This document shows, piece by piece, positions 24,101 to 36,012 of a stretch of DNA of 64,000 bases (position 1 is its first letter; every line of letters starts with the position of its first letter). Under the pieces are notes generated by a model. The model saw nothing but the letters and a program-made list of their open reading frames with translations. It was not told where the DNA came from and searched no databases. The position numbers and the translations under genes were made by a program. The DNA is from Casuarius casuarius. Its lineage: Eukaryota; Chordata; Aves; Casuariiformes; Casuariidae. The stretch covers positions 1,196,667 to 1,260,666 of the forward strand of contig PTFA01000275.1 of the NCBI GenBank assembly GCA_003342895.1. Reading direction: 5' to 3'.

Positions 24101-24127
24101 TTTTTTTTTTTTTTTTTTTTTTTTTTT
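24101..24127. repeat. poly(T) run of about 27
   Basis: Longest mononucleotide run in the window. No retroposon body is recognisable on either side. Confidence 0.95.
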
Positions 24128-24399
24128 GTCTGTGCTTAATAAACCTTGGTCTCCAATTAAAACAGAATTATTATTAAAGCTTCTTTTTCAGAAGTGTATT
24201 TTACAGGCCAGTTCTCTATCTTACCACTATGGTTACACTAAGAAGTATCTGACAGCACAGCATATGGGATTCAAGTATTTCCCTCCGGAAACAACTGCAG
24301 AACCCACTTGATATCACTGAGGTTTCACATTCTGGTTTTGCTTCTTGATTAGTTAAATCAGGGAGTGTTAACTATATTGTGGGATACAGTTGCTGATCC

Positions 24400-24414
24400 T
24401 TTTTTTTTTTTTTT
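24400..24414. repeat. poly(T) run
   Basis: About 15 T. Confidence 0.9.
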
Positions 24415-27400
24415 CCCCTTAGTATCAGTGAAAGGCATTGAACCATGGATTTTCCTTACCAGCTCTGTCTGGTAAAAGTCTTTGATCAGTAAAGTATATT
24501 TGTCTGTAAATCCTTATTCCACTGGTAGATTAAAAAAAAAAAAAGAAATTCTCAAGTCTTTGACTCAGGTATATCAGTAGGATTGAATTATTTGTTTAAA
24601 TTGTCCAATCTGTTTATTTTTATTTTATTTTTTTTTTTAATGGTAGTGAAAAAATATAGCAGAATTTAGGTTTCAGATGAAAAACATTTCTGGGAAGGTT
24701 AGTTACAAATCTTAAAAAGACGAGGCCAAAATATTAGTGTTTTCCTTTTATCAAGTAAAGAATAATTTTAAAGGCAGATGCAGTGTCTCACTGAATCTCT
24801 TTCATATCGTTTTTCTAACACTTTGCTTGCTGCAAATGTGAACAATTTATACTACTGCAAAATCCTGTCTCGAGGAGGACTCCCTTCTGGGGCCCAACAG
24901 GTGATGGATCACATGGTATTTTATTTATTTATTTTTTAAATCTGAAATGATAACAAATGACCTGCACGTTAAAAAAACCCCTCAGATTAAGATAGTTTAC
25001 TTCCATATGTTTGGAACTGATTGCAAGGGAATTGAAACACTCCCATATGATTATCTTCAGCATCAGCAGGAAGTTGTACAGATGGGCTCTGCAGATAAAC
25101 CAGCTGATCATTTCAGCTCCTTGGATCTTATTTCTCCTGTTGCTTGAGAAAGATAAATTACTTCCAGACTGAATCCAATCAGGTTTAAATTATAAAAATA
25201 GTTATTGTTTTCATAATTTCTAAATGGAAGACACTTTTTTTCCTCAAAAATGCCAAATGGATGCATTTGTGTAAACCGTCTTTTCCTTCATCACTCAACT
25301 TGTCATTGATCAGGTAAATAAAAACAGGAAGAAAGAATCCAGTCTTGCCTTATGGTATGTTTTACCATACTTATTTTTGTTTATTTTATGCAAAACACAC
25401 TTCTTTTTCTTCTAGGTCTCACAGGCTATCTTGATTTCCCATGAGCTGAGATGAAATTACAGATTAATTCTCCATTTAGAACATTTGAAATTCTGTTGGT
25501 AAAGAGTTTTATCAACATATTTATCAACTTATGGTTTAAAATGCCAGTGTAGTAGAAAATATTAATTCACTAAAAGTAATACTTGTATTTAAATAGATCA
25601 AAATAATTGACAGGTTCCAATATTTTCAGAATTAGTAAGGATGAGAGTTTCTAATACGACTTCAGCATTTTGAAAATCTGAGGTCTAACCTGGTCCTCTA
25701 ACCTGCTTTTGATGTCAACAGAGAGAGTTAGACAACTCTAGGGGCAATTCTTGCCAGTCTGGAAGAGGTGTTGACTTTTTAGATAATTAAAACTAGTGAG
25801 TTTAACTTTTCTGTAGACATCTTACTGCTCATTCCTAATAATTTAAGTATCTAATTTAGGTGGAATGGTTCTCCTTTCAGAGAACTTCAAAAGAGATAAT
25901 CATTAAGGCACTCTCTTTGGTCACTGGGCAGATATATTAACCTCTAGAGGGGAAGTCATCCCACCTACCTTTGGACAACCATTTTGTGGTATGATGAATC
26001 ACTCTCTAAAAATGCTTAGCTCTCCCTGCTGATTAAAGGGAGATTTGATGACTAGTTCAACCTAAAAACCTAATTATTCCAGGGCTAAAATGAAATAAGA
26101 TAAATCACACTCAGCGCATGGGGATTACTGTAAACACAGTGGGAAAATGCCATTGTTATAAATTGAATAATCTACTTACAATAACTGTAATGCAGCTAAT
26201 GCAGAACTGAACTACGGGTGTGGTATAAAACTGTAGACATTGAGACTGTCTTAGCAGTGACTCAAGAATTGCTTGAGGTACCTGTATTTCTGGTCCTCCA
26301 ACTCAAATCTTTTGAGCACATCACAGCTGCTTCACAGCCGCTTCTTCCTCTCGTGCAATTTTTCTTATGGAAATGAGGATGAGTGAAAGCAGGAGACCTC
26401 TAATGTACAACATTATGTATCCAGCAGCCTCCTGGAAAGTGCTCAAAGGTTTCGCAGTTAAGATATAGCTGAAGTTGATGTGGGATCACCATAGATGTCC
26501 TTTGACAATCTACATTAATTTAGGCTTCCAAATATGGACTGATAATACTGAACACATACAAATATATACAATGATAAAAAAATCTGATCTACTGACTCAT
26601 AAACCTTTGTTTTATCACTAATCTGATCAGACTTTCTCCTCTTAGAATAAGAATATAAACATTTTCTTTAATCATTTTCAAAATTCTTTTTCTTATTCCT
26701 TTTTATCCATTTTTAATGCCTTTTAAAAAATCTACACTGTTCCTGTAAAACTAATCTCAAAAGACACAGACATGGAAATCTGTACAGTATGAGTTAATTG
26801 GGCTTTCCTAGGCCAAGAAATTTCAAAATGGAAAGATAATTTCAACAGTGAATCAAGGTATCTTATCCTTGGAGCAGAAGAATATATTGCAGAAGTCAAG
26901 GACATATCTAAAAAACAGAACTGGTTTACAAGACTGCTCACACATTGAGACCTCATGCTTTGTCTATTGAATGACATTATGAAATTACTACACTTTTTAG
27001 AGACTTCTTTTTAGAAAATCTAAAATCAGGAATTTAGATTTTTTTCAGTCTTTGGGATGCATGGAATCTCTGCTATTTCTACCTATATAGGGCAGAGGGC
27101 AAATGTATTTGTTAGTTTTAATGAAAAACAAGCAAAAAAAAAAGAACAAAAAATGTCAGTCCAAACACACTAACAATCTAAGGAATGGACAATCTCTCTA
27201 TTTCCCTGCTTTTAATGTTAATATTGCTGGCGGTTCATCTCCATCTCTCACAATTGTCCTGAAAAACATACATAACAAAACAAGTCAACCAAAAAACTTC
27301 TTTCATTCCAATACACTCACCAATATAGATATATGCATAGACATGCACACATATAGACATACATATTAATATATGAATTTATATTGTAAATCTGGTGAAG

Positions 27401-27842
27401 TAAGAATAGGCACTTATATTGTGTTTTGAATAAAAACATTCCTCTTTACTAATTTAAAAGGTGCTTGGTGACATTAATATGAGCTCAAGAGAAATAGCAT
27501 GTTCCAATTAATTCTACTTAGGGAATTGATTTTTTTTTTTTTTTTCTCCAGGCTTTTAAGTAATAATACTGCTCAGATTAAGTAGTAACTAATAAACTTT
27601 GGTTCCTTCACTGTCTACTTAATAGCTGGCATCTGCCTCAAGATAGTAACTAACAAGCTGGTAATTAAAAATCCAAATTCAATGAAAAAAATCGGTTTCA
27701 AAGTCTGTCTGAATAGATTTATATTTCAGGATTGCATAAAGGCCTCAGTCTACATTATTGCTTCTTTTGATAAATTAAAAAAGGTGCATATATCAGCTCA
27801 ATTTATTATTTTCTCAAAAGGAATTATTGTACTCTGCAATTA
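24415..27842. other. gene-free AT-rich DNA
   Basis: About 3.4 kb with A/T runs at 24532-24544 and 24630-24639 and no supported gene. 25900-26160 has the feel of an old interspersed repeat (for example AGCTCTCCCTGCTGATTAAA) but I could not classify it. Confidence 0.45.
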
Positions 27843-27884
27843 CTTTACACTCACTTGTCATCTCTTTACACTCACTTGTCATCT
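27843..27884 (+). repeat. 21-bp perfect tandem duplication
   Basis: Two identical head-to-tail copies, each starting CTTTACACTCACTTG and ending TCATCT. The absence of any difference suggests a recent event. Confidence 0.96.
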
Positions 27885-28999
27885 TGTGAGAGGAACTCAA
27901 GTAATACTCCAGGTTTTCTTTTTTGCTTTTGAGTCCCATAGGACAATTCACCAAACAAACTATTTTTTATGGCACCCATGAATTTTCCATATGTTTCATA
28001 TCTTAAAAATAAGTATATTTTCAAAACAGAAAAGTGACTTAATAGCTGACATCTTATTATCAAAAGAAATTAGAGTTTTAACAACTTTCTGTTCCTTAGG
28101 TACATATTCATTTAAGTGATCTTTAGCCATCATAAAGTTATTCATCTGAGATGGGGTCTAACTCATCTATCTTGAATATCTATCTTATAATAGAAAGAAT
28201 AATCCACCAGAAGTGTATCTCTCCTTTCTGTCCTCTCTCTTTCTTTCTTCACAAAGGCGGCCACACAGATGCCTATTTTATCTAGGACATCTAAGTTTTT
28301 GGGGGATCAGTTTAAAGGAATGAAACCTCTGAGCTATCTGTGAACATCACCAGCATATGTTGTCACCAGTGGTGACCTATATTTTTGATAAAGAATATTC
28401 AATAATGTTGAGCTGATTATCTCTTTTTAATCAGAGTTCTATATGCCCGATTTTTTTTAAGACATTTCTCTGTTAGCTTCCACATAACCATTCTGACAGG
28501 CCCTAACTTTTATTTTTTACCTCTAATTCTTAATCAATGGAGATTTCAGTTAGTTGTCCTCCTATTGTACATTTTATTAATTACAGTTTTCTAGTTTATG
28601 GTTCTGTTTATCATTCTTAAGCATTAGTGTTAGAATGGTTGATTTTACCATTTGCTTCAGACATCCAGCTCTAGTAAGAGGATAAATCTGATCTAACTTT
28701 AACCTTCTAACAGCCTAGTCATCTACACTTTCTATGCACTTAATGAAATCCTTCTGGAGAACAAAGAATCTATCCTTTAATAGATGGGATTAATTGTTGC
28801 CTGTAATTGAATATATTTCAAAACTTATTTATTGCCTGGCAGGTGCACTCTGTGTCGCATCCCATAGACTTGAAGAACTAAAAAAAGAATCCTGTTGGAT
28901 CCTATTGCAACTCCCATTCAGCTGATGCAGACTGCTTTTCTTCTCATGGAAATCAAAAGAATGATAAAGAAATGACCATGTTTTGTTCTGATGTTATTT
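27885..28999. other. gene-free AT-rich DNA, possibly the 3' extension of the next LINE
   Basis: No clear feature. Because the CR1-like element at 29000-30640 runs on the minus strand, its 3' end would lie here, but I could not see convincing similarity. Confidence 0.35.
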
Positions 29000-30640
29000 T
29001 GGAGTAAAGACAATCTATGTAAGTATCTGGTTCAGGAGCTATGAACCTTTCTGAAGCCAAAAACCATATTTAAACCTTTTTGAAGCCCAAGGTGATCCTT
29101 TCAATGTGATCTTTGCTGTCCATTTGCTTGTTGACTTCTACAAAGAACTCGACTAGGTTTGCAATGAGTGGTTTGCCTCTGTTGATGCAATCTTGACATT
29201 TCCTCAGAATGTAATTATTTATTCAGTGTCCCATTCCTATTTGTTTTAAAACATTCTGTTAATTTGCTCAATAACATGTATGGCTCTTCTCTGTAGACCT
29301 TCAAGGAAACTATCATCACATTTGCCATGTTCCAGTTTTCTGGTACTGAGGCAACTTTAAAAGTGAGATTGTAAAACACAGTTATTCAGCTATTTCATCC
29401 TTGATTTCCTTTAGGATTTTAGGTGTGTACCATTTAGTTATGGAAAGCACTTCCTTTTTACTTTTTCATTTTTCTTACAATAAGTTACTGACATTAAAAT
29501 TCCAGATATATCTGTGGTGCACGTCACCCCTCCAAGAAAAGGGGATGACAAATTAGAGCAACCTTCCAACTCTTCTCCACTGTGAACTAATATGCAAAAG
29601 TCTTTATACTTTTCTGCTCTGCCAGTATCTTCTCTAAGCACTCCTCTCATGTTTTGATTGTCTACTGATCTTACAAAAAACTCCAACAGGCTTTTCTCAT
29701 CTGATCTGCTTAAAGAAGGACTGACTTACTTTCCTGCACCCTTCTTGCACTTCCTCAGTGCTTTTTTGTCTTGATTTACTGTGTTTTTAAATTTAACCTG
29801 CTAGAATTTAGTGTCTACATTCCTCATTTTAGCATAATTTCATCTTTTTGAAAGCTTGAATTTAATAACTTTCTTTCCCTGCTATTTAGCCAGGACATCT
29901 TTATTGATGTGTTCTTTAGACTTTTCCAAAGTAGTACATACTGCTTTTGAACCTCCAGTATGGTATCTTCTCCAAGTTCCAGACATTGAGAAGTATTTTA
30001 CTCTTTCTTACATTTACCTTATCATCTTCTTTATGAGCTTCTAAATTTTCATGTAGTTTATATATATATATATATTTTTTCCTGAATTAAGCACAACAGA
30101 CATCTCTTTTTTTTTGGCTTTTAGCTAATCCTGGAAAAGCATTGACTCTACATTGTAGTCACTGTTATAAATCAAGGCTTGGACTGTAAAATTATGAACC
30201 AGTAGCACTGACCAAATCAATAATTGCTTTTGCATTTTCAGGTACCTGACTAGTTGCTCCATTTTAGGACTGTCTAAAAATTTACTCTACATGCTACTTA
30301 GTTTTATATTAGCCCTACTTACATGATGCTCGTTAACATATGACATTGTGTTTCCTTCCTCCATAGCCTCGATGATTTAATTCAGTGTGTCGCAGTTTCT
30401 GTTACAACTCTCATTGACTAGCTCCTAAAATGATTCTAATATGTTTTTCCCAATTAGGACAAGAATTCAAATGTTGTTGACAAGGAATATCCCTTAGGGT
30501 TTTTACAAATAGAAACATTCTACCAGCAAAGGAAAAACTGTCTTTCCAGAATACTTTTCACTTGATATGATAGTGCCTTACAGACCCTCTTTCTTCAACA
30601 AAGTTTCTGTTATGCTACGATGTCATTACCTTTACTAGAC
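29000..30640 (-). mobile_element. ancient CR1/L3-like LINE relic, ORF2 fragment
   Basis: Read in antisense, the order of blocks follows the same sauropsid CR1 ORF2 pattern as the element at 14740-16600, but more diverged. Visible blocks are: a GAAGCCCAAGGTGATCC...TTGACTTCTAC segment near 29090 (region of the RT thumb), TTCCAGTTTTCTGGTACTGAG at 29331-29351, a TTTAGGATTTTAGGTGTGTAC block at 29410-29430, a weak GTGAACTAATATGCAAAAGTC block near 29582, GTAGTCACTGTTATAAATCAAGG near 30155, and a CCCAATTAGGACAAGAATTC block near 30449. No reading frame survives. Internal additions include a (TA)n run. Assignment is by recalled family pattern, so the exact subfamily and limits are uncertain. Confidence 0.6.
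30057..30075. repeat. (TA)n microsatellite in the LINE relic
   Basis: About eight TA units. Confidence 0.9.
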
Positions 30641-30659
30641 ATCTCAACAAGCATTTCTG

Positions 30660-31230
30660 TTGTTTACTAGCTTGTGTTTTCAGGTGTCTCAAAAAGTCCA
30701 TCCCTTTTGGATGTGGCTGATGTACCTTTCTGGTGTCAGAAACCTAACTATGTATAAGCTTGATAATGGAATGAGAAATGTTCCTGACTTTTGGCAGATA
30801 TCATTAATGCAAAAGGATATGTGGTCACTTCTCAGTGGAGAAGATATTGGCACTGGGATTGTTTGTCCCTCAAGTCTCCTTGAAGTCATTTTCTCATGAT
30901 GTTGCGAACGCTAGCCTGGAGACAAGGTTGCTCCATTCCTTGAACATTTCCTTGATGAACTTCTGCACCTCCCTTGCCTCTTCCTCAGCAGCACTGATGT
31001 TGGTGTCATGGACACTGGTCTGCTGAAATGCATCTTTCAGGGCATTGCCAAGGAAGCTCTACAACTTCCTGAGTTCCTCTTGACCAGCCACCATGATTTT
31101 AAGAGTCAGTTCCTTGTTATGGAGGACACAAGCCAGTTACCTGGGATCACCTCACCTTCCTGCAGGGAGGATGACACTCAAACAGTAAGCTGGAAACCTA
31201 ACATCTTGCATCTAATGACTTATGTCTGAC
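30660..31230 (-). pseudogene. possible decayed coding sequence, unidentified
   Basis: Composition shifts toward balanced, codon-like sequence. On the minus strand two adjacent frames give amphipathic, glutamate/lysine-rich translations. About 31150-31100 reads EGEVIPGNWLVSS; after a one-base shift, 31130 to about 30895 reads through KIMVAGQEELRKL, a stop, then KDAFQQTSVHD and AAEEEAREVQKFIKEMF, then stops again. The run of E/K/Q residues looks like a helix or coiled coil. The frameshift and stops would make it a pseudogene, perhaps processed or part of an unknown retroelement. I do not recognise the parent protein. Plus-strand frames of 63-79 codons over the same interval look like shadows. 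Confidence 0.3.
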
Positions 31231-31599
31231 TGGAAAATTATCTGCATTTCTTCATTTACATCTTTTTTGCTTTCTTGTTTCATTCATGAGCAAAAAGTCT
31301 CGTATATAGCTCTGTAACAAAAAGAAATGTCTTTGATGTGAAGTGTTACCCTACTGCCTTCTCTGAATTTGTCCTTCTGAAAAAATTATCACAGATATTA
31401 ATGTTTCTTCTTCATGACTCTTCTCTCCAAGTTTTGATAATAAACTACAGAAAGACATATATTTTTGTTTACTTTGTTTTCTACTTCTTAGTCAAGGAAT
31501 ATGCTATATATTGTATGCCATACACAATGAGACCAAAGAGAGATTTATTTTAACTTCATTATAAGTACACTACATAATTAAGTTTAAACCTCTGTCAGA

Positions 31600-31825
31600 G
31601 AGCACCAAGAGCAGGGCTGCTCCATGAGGGGGAACAAGGTAGGAGCTGAGGGTGACCCCAGCACAGATAATGCCTTCACTAACCAGGGTGAAGTCCTGCA
31701 GCTCCTGGGTGAAGGGGTGACCCAGGGGCCAGCTCTGCCCAGGGCCCCCCGCAGCAGTGATGGGAGCCGGGGCTGGGCTGAGGGGCCCAACCAGGAGATG
31801 GGCTCCCTGCGGTGGGGCTGAGGCT
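31600..31825 (+). repeat. GC-rich dispersed sequence, copy 1
   Basis: An abrupt GC-rich island in AT-rich DNA. Its core, CTGAGGGTGACCCCAG followed by ATGCCTTCACTAACCAGG, matches the reverse complement of 45045-44960 (CTGAGGGTGACCCCAG, then ATGCCCTCACCAACAGG). In the shared frame the plus strand here reads GAEGDPSTDNAFTN and the minus strand of the other reads GAEGDPSGGHALTN. The 151-codon minus frame at 31584-32039 crosses this island but lies on the other strand. Nature unknown: unclassified repeat or old coding sequence. Confidence 0.55.
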
Positions 31826-32549
31826 TGTGGGGTAGCAACATCTTTCTTTGACCAGAAATAAATGACAGTTGCAACAAGAAAACACTCAGAAAATGCAGTA
31901 GACTAGATGCTACTGTGCAATTTAAGATAATAATGCCATTTGAATAGGAACAGTCATAATAAATAAAAGAGCTACACAACTGCAAACTATTATTATCATC
32001 TCTAAAAACTCCAGAGTCCTGCTTCAGCAATGCTGACATTTTAACATAATTTAAAATAAGAAGGGTTTGTGTTAATTCATGAGAAAGGGTACTGTCTAAC
32101 TGATGACATTAAGTGTAGCCTCAAATATTAATCCTGTATTGCATATATCACTTCTAAAATCTGGAGGAAAAGATTCATAGCTTTCTTTTCAGCCCTGAAA
32201 AAAGCCCTGAATTATTAAAGTAGCAACATTGATTTTATTTTATTTTGTTTTCCTCCAATACCAAAGAAGTTATTACAGAGTGTTTATCATACCACTTGCT
32301 AAGAAAGACTGAGGAATGTAGATATAACTTGACATATTAGTCCATATGCCAAGCTTGACTTGAACTTCACTCAGGTGAAACAAATTGTCTAGTTATGTGA
32401 TAAAAAGGCAGAGGGACCTATTCTGAATATCTTAATCACAATCCTCAGTAGATATGTCTTAAAAATCTACCTATTTGGTCCATAATGTTACATTTATATT
32501 TATCTACCTATAATATTATTATATGAATAAAATGTATTCTTCTAGATAA
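31826..32549. other. gene-free AT-rich DNA
   Basis: Nothing identifiable. Confidence 0.5.
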
Positions 32550-32650
32550 AATAATGATAATAAATAATAATAATAAATAATAATAAAACTACTAATAAAT
32601 AATAATAAATAAATAATACTAAAAATACTATAGATATAGATATGATATAG
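32550..32650. repeat. AAT/ATA-rich low-complexity tract
   Basis: Imperfect (AAT)n and (AATAAT) units followed by GATATAGATATAG-like repeats. Confidence 0.85.
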
Positions 32651-32882
32651 GCATAATATAAAATGTATATCTATATTATATGTATAAATACAGCTACAGG
32701 AAATATTTATCAAGTAGCTCAAGTGCATTTCACATAACTGTAGTCATGTAGTTTTCTGATCTCCCAGAGTCATCTGGGCTTTCTCAACAGTTGGTAGAGA
32801 CAGGAATCTTTGGTGTTTGGTCAAAGTTAGATCCTGGGTCTAAATCAGTCACCTTAGGTTCTAAGCAAAAATTGCTTATATA

Positions 32883-33070
32883 GGATTCAGCTGCCTAAAC
32901 TTAAGTGCCCAATGTCATTTGGGATGCTTTAGGCTGTTTAATACATCTGAAAGGGACTAAGCTGTATGGCACAGCACCTAAAGGAAATCCGTGCCTTTCT
33001 GAAACAGAAACTGGAGGCCAGGCAGCCAGTACCTAAAATTACACTAGGCACCTACTTTTATGCAGCTTAG
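32883..33070. mobile_element. palindromic MITE-like element, copy A
   Basis: Diverged copy of a ~180-bp element also found at 40541-40722 and 50693-50875. The left end reads GATTCAGCTGCCTAAACTTA and the right end contains ACCTAAAATTACACTAGGCACC then GCAGCTTAG, roughly the reverse complement of the left. The internal stretch GTATGGCACAGCACCTAAAG aligns with GACATGACACAGGACCTACG in copy B. Inverted ends without coding capacity fit a non-autonomous DNA transposon (possibly hAT-like); superfamily is not proven. Confidence 0.6.
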
Positions 33071-34550
33071 TTGCAATTTTTCTCTCCACTAGCTACAATA
33101 GAAGTTTGATGCTAACTCAAGTTACACATCCAGCTTTCAGAGGTTCGAAAACAGTGCAGATGAATCCTTTCCTCCAGAATTCAATCAGTCTATCTCAAGA
33201 TAGAGCAAGTCTGTCTCTGAAAGTACTTCTTTCCACCGATTGTTCTTTCTCCCTTAAGTTTAGATAAGAAGCTTAGAATAGATGCTGAGCTATCCTGTGG
33301 CCAAAGCTAGGTGACGTGAATCCAGTCCAAGAGGACAACTCGTGGAATGGACTACTGTATGAGCAAAGGCATCAGAAACTGACTTTCACTTTATTTGCCT
33401 GTGATGCTGGTTTCTATCAGACACACTTTCAGTCTAAACTTGGACTGAACTATTGAGTTAGAGTGAGATTAAGCAAGAACAACAGAGAAAACAGGAGAAA
33501 GACTGAGTGAGGAAAGGAGTTCATGAGGATACATAAATTTCTCTGAATTACCAACATCCCTTAGTCTGTTTTTACAAGATACACTCCATATCCTTTTGAG
33601 GATAGGAAGAATCAAGGATATGGTACAATTTTGCTCTCCCTTGGAAGGGAAAAAAAATCAGAATGGAGAAAAATGTGACTCAATCTGAATTTTTGTAAAA
33701 TAGAGAAAATGAAAGATTGATTGACAATACATCCTTTAAGGCCTATTTTCAGGAAATTACATGGTTGCTCTCTGAGTATCCAGCAGCATTCTTTTGCTTT
33801 GTGTAATATGACAGCCAGTTTCAATTATTTTCAAACCAAAATTACCTGAAAATGACAATCTCTTTTCCCTGCTTTGTTCTAAGGATCTAAAATAAAAAAT
33901 GCATCTGAAAGGCATGAATTTTCTTTTATCAATATAACCATTTTAGGGGGGAGGGAGCATATTCCATATTCTTTTAAAGTTTATCAATCATCTGTTCCTT
34001 TCGCTACAGTAAAAGGAAAGTATGGGGGAAAAAAAGGATAATATTACTTTAACAAATACTGATTTCAATCTGCGAATACCATCTGTGGCAGGGAGTTCCA
34101 TTTCTCCTTCTGAAATGACTTCCTAAAGATGGAAAAAAAACCTTGGTCATCATCAGATTTTTCAACTTGACCAGCTTCCAGCATTTTTGACCTAAAGTAA
34201 TTGGCCATTTAATAATCTGAGATTCCAGCCTGCTTAAACCCCATCCAGTTTAGGTGGGTTTTAGGTGACTGAGTCCAAAACTACTATCTAATCTGTCTTC
34301 TTTTTAAGACTTCCTAGATCTACAGGCATCTAATTTCATTGGACATTTTCTTGTTTAGCCTGAAAGCTCCCTGAACATTTAACTGTAGTCACACATGACT
34401 GTTCTGGAGAGAGAGATGCCAATATTTCAACTGGAGCTGACCAAAAAGTTTGATGTGGATAGGACTAGAGCCAAGCTTGTGACTCTATTTTAGATAACAG
34501 ATTAGTGAAAGTGAAAAAACTGGATCCTAGAATTTTCTTATCCTGAGGAA
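33071..34550. other. gene-free AT-rich DNA
   Basis: No supported gene. 34230-34290 (CAGTTTAGGTGGGTTTTAGG) vaguely resembles other sauropsid relic repeats. Confidence 0.45.
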
Positions 34551-34604
34551 GGTTGAACCTACAGCTTCCACATGTTAAAAAGGTGTCTTAGCTACCAGGC
34601 CATG
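34551..34604 (-). repeat. tRNA-derived SINE-like fragment (minus strand)
   Basis: On the minus strand TGGCCTGGTAGCTAAGACA resembles an RNA polymerase III A box (34584-34603), and AGGTTCAACC at 34551-34560 resembles a B box, at tRNA-like spacing. The stem pairing and anticodon loop of a functional tRNA are not evident. A related fragment on the plus strand lies at 40144-40190. Probably part of an old tRNA-derived repeat. Confidence 0.4.
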
Positions 34605-34606
34605 GG

Positions 34607-34623
34607 AAAAAAAAAAAAAAAAA
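34607..34623. repeat. poly(A) run of about 17
   Basis: Lies directly beside the 5' end of the minus-strand tRNA-like fragment, so it is not that element's 3' tail. Confidence 0.92.
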
Positions 34624-35961
34624 TGCATCTACCTCAGCTGCTTGAAGCTGGGCCATTTTGAAGCCCAGAGTCAGAAGAAGAGGGGACAGGTGCAAGTTTG
34701 ACTATGATCTAGGAGTTCAGGCACTCGAACAAGCTTTAGAGTTTGCTATCTGTACCATCTCTGCATTTTACAGTTAAAATAATTGGGCATACGACGATTT
34801 AATCTTAGTAGCAAAGACCAGCTTGAACCATATTGACCACCATATTGACAGACCTAAACTGCTAAACATGGTTTACTTATGAATATCTTTTAAATGTGGC
34901 AAAATGGTGTGGACCCAAAGGATTTACTGAGGGCTGTTTCAGCCTCCAGCATAACTGAAGAGGAAAAATGTAATCAGGATTAGCTGTTTCTTCTCTGATT
35001 CAGCTCTTAAGGACTCCAATATGTATCCATATTAAAACAAAAAGACAGGAGCATGAGATTAGCAAGCAAAATCTACATTCAGTAACAGTTAAAATTTATC
35101 AGGAGATATTTATTCTACCTAAGCCTTAATATATAAAAATGAAGGGGAATAATCCTTTCCTTTTTTTATATCACTCACTATCTAGAAAACAATGCTGCCC
35201 ATCACAGACATGCCTTTCACTTCTATCTTCAAGAAGTACTGCAGAGCAATTCCCATGTTCAAACTCTGCTACTTAAAATACAAAGTCCATAGTGATGGCT
35301 ACAATAGGACTGAGGCAAGATAGCTTTCTAAATACTTGGAGTATGTAGAGAATTAGAATGCTGAATAGTCTGATCATCTGAGAGAAGGTAAGGTCAGCAT
35401 CAAGGCAATCTGCAAACTGAAATTTCAGGCCTGCCTTTAAGCTTAATTTAATCTCTTATTTGTTCTTTATTGGTAGATAATCAAAATTGTTGTTTATGAT
35501 TTCATTAAGATTGTTCAAGAACAAGTTTTTTAGGATATATGATTTTTCAATGTTATACCACAAATGTCAAAAAAAAAAGCACAAGCCAACTGAAGAAAAT
35601 CTGATACCACTTTATTTATGTAATTTTTACAGTATTTCTTTTAGAAATATAGTTCTATAGTGTCTCCCTTTTTCATGCTATATTTGCTTTAGACAGACTT
35701 CAAAGCAATGTATTTATATTTTTCAATTTCTAAACAGAAAGTTGTATTTATAAATTATTTTTCAGAGCCCTCTTCAGAATCTAAGCTTCAATAGAAGGAC
35801 TGAGTATTGTTGACACTTGACAAAATTAAATAATAATAATAAAAAAAAAAATCCCCAGAAATTTAGGCAACTTTCTTTTCTAGTGTTGGGGGAATACTTA
35901 TTACAAGTGTTGATGAAAAATAAAAAATAAAAAAAAAAAAATAAAACAAGAAAAATGCAAT
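34624..35961. other. gene-free AT-rich DNA
   Basis: A-rich low-complexity runs at about 35830-35850 and 35920-35945; nothing else identifiable. Confidence 0.5.
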
Positions 35962-36012
35962 ATGTATCAAGCATAAAATTCAAGCATAATGTATCAAGCA
36001 TAAAATTCAAGC
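35962..36012 (+). repeat. 27-bp-period tandem duplication
   Basis: ATGTATCAAGCATAAAATTC followed by AAGC appears twice with a period of 27 bp and no mismatch over the 24 bp shared. It explains a repeated peptide in a spurious minus-strand frame (35774-36010). Confidence 0.95.

Noticed and set aside
24101..24127. Poly(T) as the reversed tail of a processed pseudogene or SINE
   Set aside because: No recognisable retroposed body or target duplication adjoins it.
25900..26160. Possible old interspersed repeat (AGCTCTCCCTGCTGATTAAA region)
   Set aside because: It felt familiar but I could not match it to a named family or to a second copy in this window.
31584..32039. 151-codon minus-strand open frame, longest in the window
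   Set aside because: It joins AT-rich random-looking sequence to the antisense of the GC-rich island; the proline/serine-rich part comes from base composition. No domain or start context, and the related island at 44840-45090 supports the other strand's frame.
27843..36012. Short direct repeats as a CRISPR array
   Set aside because: Repeats are contiguous duplications without spacers, and the sequence is a vertebrate nuclear genome.
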